Shown here: one piece after another, positions 10,601-22,900 of the stretch
Layout: the number at the start of each line of letters is the position of its first letter
How positions within the stretch are numbered: position 1 is the stretch's first letter
Origin: Agelas oroides
Lineage: Eukaryota; Porifera; Demospongiae; Agelasida; Agelasidae
Reading direction: 5' to 3'
DNA: 64,000 nucleotides
NCBI GenBank assembly: GCA_949130485.1
Contig: OX422187.1
Location: forward strand, 4,922,159 to 4,986,158
Notes under the pieces: generated by a model
Told to the model about the DNA's origin: nothing
Databases searched by the model: none
What the model saw: only the letters and a program-made list of their open reading frames with translations
Position numbers and translations under genes: made by a program

Positions 10601-13600
10601 TGCAAGGTGCATATTATCAAGAAGCTATGGGCATGAAGAGCATAAAAATGTAAACCCCTATCTCGTTGCTAAAGGCGCACAAAGCTGTACGGGCCGGCCA
10701 ATATCACCGTCCCCTGCTTCGCTGTATAGTGCCGTCAATGGAAATTCGCGTACATTCAAGACTCTTCCTAGCTCAGTGCAAAGGATGCACTAATGCATGG
10801 TGCATATTATCAAGAAGCTATGGGTATGAAGAGTTTAAAAATGTAAACCCTTTCTCGGTGCAAAAGGCGCACTAAGCTGTACGGGCCTGCCAATATCTCC
10901 GTTCCCTGCAGCGCCGTATAGTGCCGTCAATGGATATTCGCCTACATTCTCGACTCTTCCTAGCTCGGTGCAAAGATTGTACTAATGCAAGGTGCATATT
11001 ATAAAGAAGCTATGGGCATGAAGAGTTTAAAAACGTAAACCCTTTCTCGGTGCAAAAGGCGCACACAGCTGTACGGGATGGCCAATATCATCGTTCCCTG
11101 CAGCGCCGCATAGTGCCGTCAATGGAAATTCGCCTACATTCTCGACTCTTCCTAGCTCGGTGCAATGGTTGCATTAATCCAAGGTGCATATTATAAAAAA
11201 GCTATGGGCATGAAGAGTTTAAAAACGTAACCCTTTCTCGGTGCAAAAGGCGCACACAGCTGTACGGGACAGCCAATATCACCGTCCCCTGCAACGCAGT
11301 ATAGTGCGGTCAATGGAAATTCGCGTACATTCTCCACTCTTCCCAGCTCGATGCAAACGTTGTACTAATGCACGGTGCATATTATCATGAAGCTATGGGC
11401 ATGAAGAGTTTAAAAACGTAAACCCTTTCTCGGTGCAAAAGGCGCACACAGCTGTACGGGACGGCCAATATCACCGTCCCCTGCAACGCAGTATATTGCG
11501 GTCAATGGAAATTCGCGTACATTCTCGACTCTTCCTAGCTCGGTGCAAGGGTTGCACTAATGCATGGTGCATATTATCAAGAAGCTATGGGCATGAAGAG
11601 TTTAAACATGTTAACCTTTTCTCGGTGCAAAAGGCGCACTAAGCTGTACGGGGCGGCCAATATCTCCGTTCCCTGCAGCGCAGTATAGTGCTGTCAATTG
11701 AAATTCGCGTACATTTTCGGCTCTTCCTAGCTCGGTGCAAAGGTTGCACTAAAGCAAGGTGCATATTATCAAGAAGCTATGGGCATGAAGAATTTAAAAA
11801 CGTAAATCCTTTCTCGGTGCAAAAGGCGAACACAGCTGTACAGGTCGGCCAATATCACCGTCCCCTGCAACGCAGTATGGTGCGGTCAATGGAAATTAGC
11901 TTACATTCTCGACTCTTCCTAGCTCGGTTCAAAGGTTGCACTTATGCAAGGTGCATATTATCAAGAAGCTATGGGCATGAAGAGTTTAAACATGTAAACC
12001 CTTTCTCGGAGGAAAAGGAGCACAAAGCAGTACGGGCCAGCTAATATCACCGTCCCCTGCAACGCAGTATAGGGCCGTCAATGGAAATTCGCGTACATTC
12101 TCGACTCTTCCTATCTCGGTACAAAGGTTGCACTAATGCAAGGTGCATATTATTAAGAAGCTATGGGCATGAAGAGTTTAAACATGTAAACCCTTTCTCA
12201 GTGCAAAAGGCGCACGCAGCTGTAAGGGCCGGCCAATATCTCCGTTCCCTGCAGCGCCGTATAGTGCCGTCAATGGATATTGGCCTACATTCTCGACTCT
12301 TCCTAGCTCGGTACAAAGGTTGCACTAATGCAAGGTGCGTATTATCTAGAAGCTATGGGCATGAAGTGTTTAAACATGTAAACCCTTTCTCGGAGCAAAA
12401 GGCGCACAAAGCAGTACGGGCCAGCTAATATCACCGTCCCCTGCAACGCAGTATTGGGCCGTCAATGGAAATTCGCGTACATTCTCGACTCTTCCTAACT
12501 CGGTACAAAGGTTGCACTAATGCAAGGTGCATATTATCAAGAAGCTATGGGCATGAAGAGTTTAAAAATGTAAACCCTTTCTCAGTGCAAAGGGCGAGCA
12601 AAGCAGTACGGACCGGCTAATATCACCGTCCCCTGCAACGCAGTATAGGGCAGTCAATGGAAATTCGCGTACATTCTCGACTATTCCAGGCTCGGTACAA
12701 AGGTTGCACTAATCCAAGGTGCATATTATCAAGAAGCTATGGGCATGAAAAGTTTAAAAACGTAAACCCTTTCTCGGTGCAAAAGGCGCACACAGCTGTA
12801 CGGGCAGGCCAATATCACCGTCCCCTGCAACGCAGTATAGTGCGGTCAATGGAAATTCGCGTACATTCTCGACTCTTCCTAGCTCGGTACAAAGGTTGCA
12901 CTAATGCAGGGTGCATATTATCAAGAAGCTATGGCCATGAAGAGTTTAAACGTGTAAACCCTTTCTCGGTGCAAAAGGCGCACTAAGCTGTACGGGCCGG
13001 CCAATATCTTCGTTCCCTGCAGCGCCGTATAGTGCCGTCAATGGATATTCGCCTACATTCTCGACTCTTCCTAGCTCGGTGCAAAGGTTGCACCAATGCA
13101 AGGTGAATATTATCAAGAATCTATGGGCATGAAGAGTTTAAAAACGTAAACCCTTTCTCGGTGCAAAAGGCGCACACAGCTGTACGGGACAGCCAATATC
13201 ACCGTCCCCTGCAACGCAGTATCGTGCGGTCAATGGAAATTAGCGTATATTCGCGACTCTTCCTAGCTCGGTACAAAGGTTGCACTAATGCAAGGTGCAT
13301 ATTATCAAGAAGCTATGGGCATGAAGAGTTTAAACATGTAAACCCTTTCTCGGAGCAAAAGGCGCACAAAGCAGTACGGGCCAGCTAATATCACCGTCCC
13401 CTGCAACGCAGTATTGGGCCGTCAATGGAAATTTGCGTACATTGTCGACTCTTCCTAGCTCGGTGCAAAGGTTGCACTAATGCAAGGTGCGTATTATCAA
13501 GAAGCTGTGGGCATGAAGAGTTTAAAAATGTAGACCCTTTCTCGGTGCAAAAGGCGCACAAAGCTGTACGGGCCGGCCAATATCACCGACCCCCTGCAAC

Positions 13601-14177
13601 GCAGTATAGGGCCGTCAATGGAAAATCGCGTACATTCTCGACTCTTTCTAGCTCGGTACACAGGTTGCACTAATGCAAGGTGCATATTATCAAGAAGCTG
13701 TGGGCATGAAGAGTTTAAAAATGTAAACGCTTTCTCGGTGCAAAAGGCGCACAAAGCTGTACGGGCCGGCTAATATCACCGTCACCTGCAACGCAGTATT
13801 GGGCCGTCAATGGAAATTTGCGTACATTCTCGACTCTTCCTAGCTCGGTACAAAAGTTGCACTAATGCAAGGCGCATATTATCAAGAAGCTATGGGCATG
13901 AAGAGTTTAAAAATGTAAACCCTTTCTCGGTGCAAAAGGCGCACGCAGCTGTACGGGCTGGCCAATATCTCCGTTCCCTGCAGCGCCGTATAGTGCCGTC
14001 AATGGATATTCGCCTACATTCTCGTCTCTTCCTAGCTCGGTGCAAAGGTTGCACCAATGCAAGGTGAATATTATCAAGAAGCTATGGGCATGAAGAGTTT
14101 AAAAACGTAAACCCTTTCTCGGTGCAAAAGGCGCACACAACTGTACGGGCCGGCCAATATCACCGTCCCCTGCAACG
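7650..14177 (+). repeat. 192-bp satellite array, segment II
   Basis: About 34 direct copies of the same 192-bp monomer, in the same orientation and phase as segment I. Two monomer flavours become easy to tell apart here. One joins CTCCGTTCCCTGCAGCGCC to ATGGATATTCGCC; the other joins CACCGTCCCCTGCAACGC to ATGGAAATTCGCG. The linked differences on both sides of the ATG suggest an older dimeric organisation. The right end is cut by a retrotransposon within CCCTGCAACG. Confidence 0.95.
8048..9458 (+). repeat. Duplicate of satellite block 3055-4465
   Basis: About 1.4 kb is nearly identical to 3055-4465 at a constant offset of 4,993 bp. It shares rare variants such as GTGGAGGCAATGG, TTCCGAGCTCGG and AAAGATTGCACCAATG. 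Subtracting the 3,074-bp LINE block leaves 1,919 bp, within 1 bp of ten monomers. The duplication is therefore a ten-monomer tandem event within the array, later split by the LINE insertion or made just before it. Confidence 0.85.
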
Positions 14178-16098
14178 ACGTGTTATTGGAAAAGCAATTG
14201 CAACAGCCATAAGCAATGACATCCAGGAAGCTGTTGGCCCACTTCAGGTTTGTGCGGGGCATTTGGCGGGTTGTGAAGCTGCAGTACATGCAATGCATCA
14301 AGTGTTTCAATCCCCAAGCACAGAAGCTGTCATCTTAGTAGATGCTTGCAATGCGTTCAACTCATTGAACCGAGAGAATGCTCTACGAAACATCCCACAT
14401 CTCTGTCCTCCTCTTGCAAAAATCCTTGTTAACACCTACCGGGATGACATCCAATTGTTCATTGACGGTGATACTTTACTCTCCCAGGAAGGAACCACCC
14501 AAGGTGATCCTCTAGCTATGGCGATGTATGCCGTTGCCATCACTCCACTCATTAGAAGCCTTAAAGATGATGAAACAAAGCAGGTTTGGTTTGCTGACGA
14601 TGCCACAGCCGGTGGAAGTCTCACAGGCCTCAGGAGATGGTGGGATCGCATAGTTGAGAGAGGACCAGCCTATGGGTACCATCCAAACCCAACCAAAACA
14701 TGCCTGTTAGTTAGGGAAGAGAGTGCTGAGATGGCCAAGGAAGTGTTTCAAGGAACAGGCATCTCTGTCACATAAGATGGAAAACGACATCTAGGAGCTG
14801 CTATTGGGACTCAGGCTTTTGTCGAGAGATATGTCGAGCAGAAAGTGTCTGAATGGGTTGATGCAGTTGAACGTCTGTCCTCCATTGCCCATACACAACC
14901 CCATGCAGCATATGCTGCATTTATGCACGGCCTTATGAGCAAGTGGACCTACCTCACAAGAGCCATCCCCAATATTGGTGACCTATTTTCACCACTTGAG
15001 GATGTAATCAGACGGAAATTTCTCACTTCCTTAACTGGTCAAAATGACTTTAATGACATCACTCGAGAGCTAATGGCATTGCCTGTACGACAGGGTGGCC
15101 TTGGAATTACCAATCCACGTGCCGATACACCATCACATCATGACGCATCACTGAAGATTACTGCCCCACTCACTGCTCTTATCATGGAACAATCCAACCG
15201 GTATCCTAACACCACAAAAACTGAACAAATTCAAGTTAAAAAGGAAGCAGTGAAGGCTAGGAAACACCGTCAACAACAAGCAGCTGCAGAGTTGAAGGAC
15301 AAACTCCCTAATAGCATGCAAAGAGCAATGAGCTTGTCAACTGAGAAAGGGAGCTCAAGCTGGCTGTCCACACTACCAATTGCAGAATATGGCTATGCAT
15401 TGCACAAGAGTGCTTTTCGTGATGCTCTTTGCCTCAGATATGGCTGGCATCCATCAAATTTGCCTCTTCAGTGTACCTGTGGCAAACAGTTCTCAGTGGA
15501 GCATGCTCTAAGCTGTTCCCATGGTGGTTTTCCATCTATCCGCCACAATGAACTTCGCGACATTACTGCTGAGCTCATGAGTGAAGTTTGCCACAATGTT
15601 GGTACAAAACCACCTCTACAGCCAATCACTGATGAACACCTGATCCATCGGACAGCTAACAGGGAAGACGGTGCCCGGCTTGATGTTGCAGCAGAGAGAT
15701 TTTGGGGGGGCGATCGACAACGTACATTTTTCGACATAAGGGTTTTTAACCCCTTCGCACTAAGTTATTGCTACACCCCTCTGGCTCAATGCTACCGTAG
15801 AAACGAGATGGAGAAGAAAAGAGCTTATGACCAACGAGTGAGGGAAATCGAACACGGATCTTTCTCACCACTTGTTTTCTCTACTACTGGAGGCATGGGA
15901 ACCACAGCAACAGTGGTTTACAAGCGGCTAGCCGCAATGATCTCAGAAAAGCACGAGAAGCCCTACAGCAAAACAATGCAGTGGATCAGATGCCGGTTGA
16001 GTTTCTCGTTGCTGCGTTCTGCCATCATGTGTCTTCGTGGATCCCGATCCTCACGACACCACCCTGAACATCATCCCATCGATGGAGGCTCTATATGA
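14178..16098 (+). pseudogene. Reverse transcriptase with C-terminal RLE-like domain, one nonsense codon
   Basis: One frame runs from the left junction to TGA 16096-16098 and is broken only by TAA at 14773-14775. Before the stop: VILVDACNAFNSLNR (catalytic Asp region), GTTQGDPLAMAMYA, and FADDATA at 14590-14607, the RT active site with F for Y. After it: a C-x-C...H-x4-C element (CTCGKQFSVEHALSC, around 15475) and a conserved block with ARLDVAA and FFDIRVFNP. The last resembles the PD-(D/E)XK-type core of restriction-like endonucleases in R2/NeSL-type elements; that assignment is inference. The 5' truncation and nonsense codon make it inactive. Everything downstream of the stop is well preserved. 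Confidence 0.85.
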
Positions 16099-16207
16099 CC
16101 TCGCCTGCTCAATGGGCAGGGTCCCAAACCAGGACTGAACTGCTCACCTTCTAGCTTTGTCTACTTTTGCTTACTTTAGTCTCATGTTTTCTTTTGTCTC
16201 ATCAATT
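14178..16207 (+). mobile_element. 5'-truncated non-LTR retrotransposon, RLE-like type
   Basis: Non-satellite insertion between monomers. The left junction follows CCCTGCAACG at 14177; the right junction returns to satellite at about 16208 (TACATTCTCGACTC). It carries an RT without its N-terminal part and a long C-terminal domain, then about 105 bp of 3' UTR with no poly(A) or simple-repeat tail. About 30 bp of the target monomer (roughly from the end of the CAACGC block to ATTCGCG) is missing, so the insertion seems to have come with a small target deletion rather than a duplication. Confidence 0.85.
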
Positions 16208-19200
16208 TACATTCTCGACTCTTCCTAACTCGGTACAAAGGTTGCACTAATGCAAGGTGCATATTATCAAGAAGCTATGGGCATGAAGAGTTTAAACACG
16301 TAAACCCTTTCTCAGTGCAAAAGGCGAACAAAGCAGTACGGGCCGGCTAATATCACCGTCCCCTGCAACGCAGTATAGGGCAGTCAATGGAAATTCGCGT
16401 ACATTCTCGACTCCTCCAAGCTCGGTACAAAGGTTGCACTAATGCAAGGTGCATATTATCAAGAAGCTATGGGCATGAAGAGTTTAAAAACGTAAACCCT
16501 TTCTCGGTGCAAAAGGCGCACACAGCTGTACGGGCCGGCCAATATCACCGTCCCCTGCAACGCAGTATAGTGCGGTCAATGGAAATTCGCGTACATTCTC
16601 GACTCTTCCTAGCTCGGTGCAAAGGTTGCACTAATGCATGGTGTATATTATCAAGAAGCTATGGGCATGAAGAGTTTAAAAACGTAAACCCTTTCTCGGT
16701 GCAAAAGGCGCACTAAGCTGTACGGGCCGGCCAATATCTTCGTTCCCTGCAGCGCCGTATAGTGCCGTCAACGGATATTCGCCTACATTCTCGACTCTTC
16801 CTAGCTCGGTGCAAGGGTTGCACTAATGCATGGTGCATATTATCAAGAAGCTATTGGCATGAAGAGTTTAAAAATGTAAACGCTTTCACGGTGCAAAAGG
16901 CGCAGAAAGCTGTACGGTCCGGCCAATATCACCGTCACCTGCAACGCAGTATTGGGCCATCAATGGAAATTTGCGTACATTCTCGACTCTTCCTAGCTCG
17001 GTACAAAGGTTGCACTAATGCAAGGTGCATATTATCAAGAAGCTATAGACATGAAGAGTTTAAAAATGTAAACGCTTTCTCGGTGCTAAAGGCGCACAAA
17101 GCTGTACGGGCCGACCAATATCACCGTCCCCTGCAAAGCAGTGTAGGGCTGTCAATGGATATTCGCCTGCATTCTCGACTCTTCCTAGCTCGGAACAAAG
17201 GTTGCACTAATGCAAGGTGCATATTATCAAGAAGCTATGGGTATGAAGAGTTTAAAAATGTAAACACTTTCTCGGTGCAAAAGGCGCTGAAAGCTGTACG
17301 ATCCGGCCAATATCACCGTCACCTGCAACGCAGTATTGGGCCATCAATGGAAATTTGCGTACATTCTCGACTCTTCCTAGCTCGGTAGAAAGGTTGCACT
17401 AATGCAAGGTGCATATTATCAAGAAGCTATGGGCATGAAGAGTTTAAAAATGTAAACCATTTCTCGGTGCAAAAGACGCACAAAGCTGTACGGGCCGACA
17501 AATATCACAGTCCACTGCAACGCAGTGTAGGGCTGTCAATGGAAATTCGCGTACATTCTCGACTATTCCTAGCTCAGTATAAAGATTGCACTAATGCAAG
17601 GTGCATATTATCAAGAAGCTATGGGCATGAAGAGTTTAAACATGTAAACCCTTTCTCGGTGCAAAAGGCGCACAAAGCTGTACGGGCCGGCCAATATCTA
17701 CGTTCCCTGCAGCGCCGTATAGTGCCGTAAATGGATATTCGCCTACATTCTCGACTCTTCCTACCTCGGTACAAAGTTTGCACTAATGCAAGATGCATAT
17801 TATCAAGAAGCTATGGGCATGAAGAGTTTAAAAATGTAAACCCTTTCTTGGTGCAAAAGGCGCACAAAGCTGTACGGGCCGGCCAATATCTCCGTTCCCT
17901 GCTGTGCCGTATAGTGCCGTGAATGGATATTCGCCTACATTCTCAACTCTTCCTAGCTCGGTGCAAAGGTTGCACAAATGCAAGGTGCATATTATCCAGA
18001 GGCTATGGGCATGAAGAGTTTATAAATGTAAATCCTTTCTCGGTGCAAAAGGCGCACAAATCTGTACGGGCCGGCCAATATCACCGTTCCCTGCAACGCA
18101 GTATAGTGCGGTCGATGGAAATTCGCGTACATTCTCGACTCTTCCTAGCTCGGTGCAAATGTTGCACTAATGGAAGGTGCATATTATCAAGAATCTATAG
18201 GCATGAAGAGTTTCAAAAAGTAAACCCTTTCTCGGTGCAAAAGGCGCACAAAGTTGAAAGGGCCGTTAAATATCTCCGCTCCCTGCAGCGCGGTATATTG
18301 CCGTCAATGGAAATTCGCCTAAATTTGCGACTCATCCTAGGTCGGGGCAAAGGTTGCACTAATGCAAGGTGCATATTATCAAGTACGGCCAATGTCACCG
18401 TCCCCTGCAACGCAGTATAGTGCGGTCAATGGAAATTCGCGTACATTCTCGACTCTTCCTAGCTCGGTACAAAGGTTGCAGTAATGCAAGGTGCATATTA
18501 TCAAGAAGCTATGGGCATGAAGAGTTTAAAAATGTAAATCCTCTCTCGGTGCTAAAGGCGTACAAAGCTGTACGGGCCGGCCAATATCTCAGTTCCCTGC
18601 AGCGCCATACAGTGCCGTCAATGGATATTCGCCTACAATCTCGACTCTTCCAAGCTCGGTGCAAAGGTTGCACTAATGCAAGGTGCATATTATCAAGAAG
18701 CTATGGGCATGAAGAGTTTAAAAATTTAAATCCTTTCTCGGTGCAAAAGGCGCACACAGCTGTACGGGCCGGCCAATATCACCGTCCCCTGCAACGCAGT
18801 GTAGGGCCGTCAATGGAAATTCGCGTTCATTCTCGACTCTTCTTAGCTCGGTGCAAAGGTTGCACTAATGCAAGGTGCATATTATCAAGAATCTATGGGC
18901 ATGAAGAGTTTCAAAAAGTAAACCCTTTCTCGGTGCAAAAGGCGCACAAAGTTAAATGGGCCGGCAAATATCTCCGTTCCCTGCAGCGCCGTATACTGCC
19001 GTCAATGGAAATTCGCCTAAATTTGCGACTCATCCTAGGACGGGGTAAAGGTTGCACTATTGCAAGGTGCATATTATCAAAAAGCTATGGGCATGAAGAG
19101 TTTATAAATGTAAACACTTTCTCAGTGCAAAAGGCGCACAAAGCTGTACTGTCCCGCCAATATCACCGTCACCTTCAACGCAGTATAGGGCCGTCAATGG

Positions 19201-19954
19201 CAATTTGCGTACATTCTCGACTCTTCCTAGCTCGGTACAAAGGTTGCACTAATGCAAGGTGCATATTATCAAGAAGCTATGGGCATGAAGAGTTTAAAAA
19301 TGTAAACCCTTTCTCGGTGCAAAAGGCGCACAAAGCTGTACGGGCCGGCCAATGTCACCGTCCCCTGCAACGCAGTATAGTGCGGTCAATGGAAATTCGC
19401 GTACATTCTCGACTCTTCCTAGCTCAGTACAAAGGTTGCACTAATGCAAGGTGCATATTATCAAGAAGCAATGGGCGTTAAGAGTTTAAAAATGTAAATC
19501 CTTTTTAGGTGCACAAGGCGCACAAAGCTGTACGGGTCGACCATTATCCCCGTTCCCTGCAGCGCCGTATATTGCCGTCAATGGAAATTCACCTACATTC
19601 TCGACTCTTCCTAGCTCGGTGCAAACGTTGCACTAATGCAAGGTGCATATTATCGAGAAGCTATGGGCATGAAGAGTAAACCCTTTCTCGGTGCAAAAGG
19701 CGCACACAGCTGTACCGGCCGGCCAATATCACCGTTCCCTGCAACGCAGTATAGTGCGGTCAATGGAAATTCGCGTACATTCTCGACTCTTCCTAGCTCA
19801 GTACAAAGGTTGCACTAATGCAAGGTGCATATTATCAAGAAACAATGGGCTTTAAGCGATTAAAAATGTAAATCCTTTCTCTGTGTAAAAGACGCTCAAG
19901 GCTGTACGGGCCCGCCAATATCACCGTCACCTGCAACGCAGTATAGGGTCGTCA

Positions 19955-22900
19955 ATGGGAATTCGCGTACATTCTGGACTCTTCCTAGCTCGGTACAAAG
20001 GTTGTACTAATGCAAGGTGCATATTATCAAGAGGCTATGGGCATGAAGTGTTTAAAAATGTAAACCCTTTCTCGGTGCAAAAGGCGCACAAAACTGTACG
20101 GGCCCGCCAATATTACCGTCCCCTGCAACGCAGTATAGGGCCGTCAATGGGAATTTGCGTACGTTCTCGACTCTTCCTAGCTCGGTACAAAGGTTGCACT
20201 AATGCAAGGTGCATATTATCAAGAAGCTATGGGCATGAAGAGTTTAAAAATGTAAACCCTTTCTCGGTGCAAAAGGCGCACAAAGCTGTACGGGCCGCCC
20301 AATGTCACCGTCCCCTATAACGCAGTATAGTGCGGTCAATGGAAATTCGCGTACATTCTCGACTCTTCCTAGCTCGGTACAAAGGTTGTACTAATGCAAG
20401 GTGCATTTTATCAAGAAGCTATGGGCATGAAGAGTTTAAAAATGTAAACCCTTTATCGGTGCAAAAGGCGCACAAAGCTGTACTGGCCGGCCAATATCTC
20501 CGTTCCCTTCAGCGCCATATAGTGCCGTCAATGGATATTCGCCTAAAATCTCGACTCTTCCTAGCTCGGTGCAAAGGTTGCACTAATGCAAGGTGCATAT
20601 TATCAAGAATCTATGGGCATGAAGAGTTTCAAAAAGTAAACCCTTTCTCGATGCAAAAGGCGCACAAAGTTGTAAGGGACGGCAAATATCTCCGTTCCTT
20701 GCAGCGCCCTATAGTGACGTCAATGGAAATTCGCCTACATTCTCGACTCTTCCTAGCTCGGTGCAAAGGTTGCACTAATGCAAGGTGGATATTATCAAGA
20801 ATTTATGGGCATGAAGAGGTTAAAAATATAAACCCATTCTCGGTGCAAAAGGCACACAAAGCTGTACGGGCCGGCCAATATCTCCGTTCCCTGCAGCGCC
20901 GTATAGTGTCGTCAATGGATATTCGCCTACATTCTCGACTCTTCCTAGCTCGGTGCAAAGGTTGAACTAACGCAAAGTGCATATTATCAAGAAGCTATGG
21001 GCATGAAGAGTTTAAAAAAGTAAATCCTTTCTCGGTGCAAAAGGCGCACACAGGTATACGGGACGGCCAATATCACCGTCCCCTGCAACGCAGTATAGTG
21101 CGGTCAATGAAAATTCGCGTACATTCTCGACTCTTCTTAGCTCGCTGCAAAGGTTGCACTAATGCAAAGTGCATATTATCAAGAATCTACGGGCATGAAG
21201 AGTTTCAAAAAGTAAACCCTTTCTCGGTGCAAAAGGCGCACAAAGTTGTATAGTCTGGCAAATATCTCCGTTCCCTGCAGCGCCGCATAGTGACGTCAAT
21301 GGAAATTCGCCTAAATTTGCGACTCATCCTAGGTCGGTTCAAAGGTTGCACTAATGCAAGGTGCATATTAACAAGAAGCTATGGGCATGAAGAGTTTACA
21401 AATTTAAACTCTTTGTCGGTGCAAAAGGCGCACAAAGCAGTACAGGCCGGCCAACATCTCCGTTCCTTACAGCGCCGTATAGTGCCGTCAATGGAAATTC
21501 GCCTAAATTCGCGACTCATCCTAGCTCGGCACAAAGTTTGCACTAATGCAAGGTGCATATTGTCAAGAAGCTATGGGCATGAAGAGTTTAAAAATGTAAA
21601 CCCTTTCTCGGTGCAAAAGGCGCACACAGCTGCACGTGCCGGCCAATATCTCCGTTCCCTGCAGCGCCGTATAGTGCCGTCAATGGATATTCGCCTACAT
21701 TCTCGACTCTTCCTAGCTCAGTACAAAGGTTGCACTAATGCAAGGTGCATATTATCAAGAAGATATGGGCATTAACAATTTAAAAATATAAACCCTTTCT
21801 CGGTACAAAAGGCGCAAAAAGCTGTACGGGCCGGCCAATATCTCTGTTCCCTGCAGCACCGTATAGTGCCGTCAATGGATATTCGCCTACATTCTCGACT
21901 CTTCCTAGCTCGGTACAAAGGTTGCACTAATGCAAGGTGCATATTGCCAAGAAGTTATTGGCATGAAGAGTTTAAAAATGTAATCCCTTTCTCGGTGCAA
22001 AAGGCGCACAAAGCTGAAAGGGACGGTCAATATCATCGTCCCCGGCAACGAAGTATAGTGGGGTCAATGGAAATTCTCGTACATTCTCGACTCTTCCTAG
22101 CTCGGTGCAAAGTTTGTACTAATGCAAGGTGCATATTATCAAGAATCTATGGGCATGAAGAGTTTCAAAAAGTAAACCCTTTCTCGGTGCAAAAGGCGCA
22201 CAAAGTTGTATGGTACGGCAAATATCTACGTTCTCTGCAGCGCCGTATAGTGCCGTCAATGGATATTCGCCTACATTCTCGACTCTTCCTAGCTCAGTAC
22301 AAAGGTTGCACTAATGCAAGGTGCATATTATCAAGAAGATATGGGCATTAACAATTTAAAAATATAAACCCTTTCTCGGTACAAAAGGCGCAAAAAGCTG
22401 TACGGGCCGGCCAATATCTCCGTTCCCTGCAGCGCCGTATAGTGCCGTCAATGGATATTCGCCTACATTCTCGACTCTTCCTAGCTCGGAGCAAAAGTTG
22501 CACTAATTCAAAGTGCATATTATCAAGAAGCTATGGGCATGAAGAGTTTAAAAATGAAAACCCTTTCTCGGTGTAAAAGGCGCTCAAGGCTGTACGGGCC
22601 CGCCAATATCACCGTCACCTTCAACGCAGTATAGAGTCGTCAATGGGAATTCGCGTACATTCTCGACTCTTCCTAGCTCGGTACAAAGGTTGTACTAATG
22701 CAAGGTGCATATTATCAAGAGGCTATGGGCATGAAGTGTTTAAAAATGTAAACCCTTTCTCGGTGCAAAAGGCGCACAAAACTGTACGGGCCCGCCAATA
22801 TTACCGTCCCCTGCAACGCAGTATAGGGCCGTCAATGGGAATTTGCGTATGTTCTCGACTCTTCCTAGCTCGGTACAAAGGTTGCACTAATGCAAGGTGC

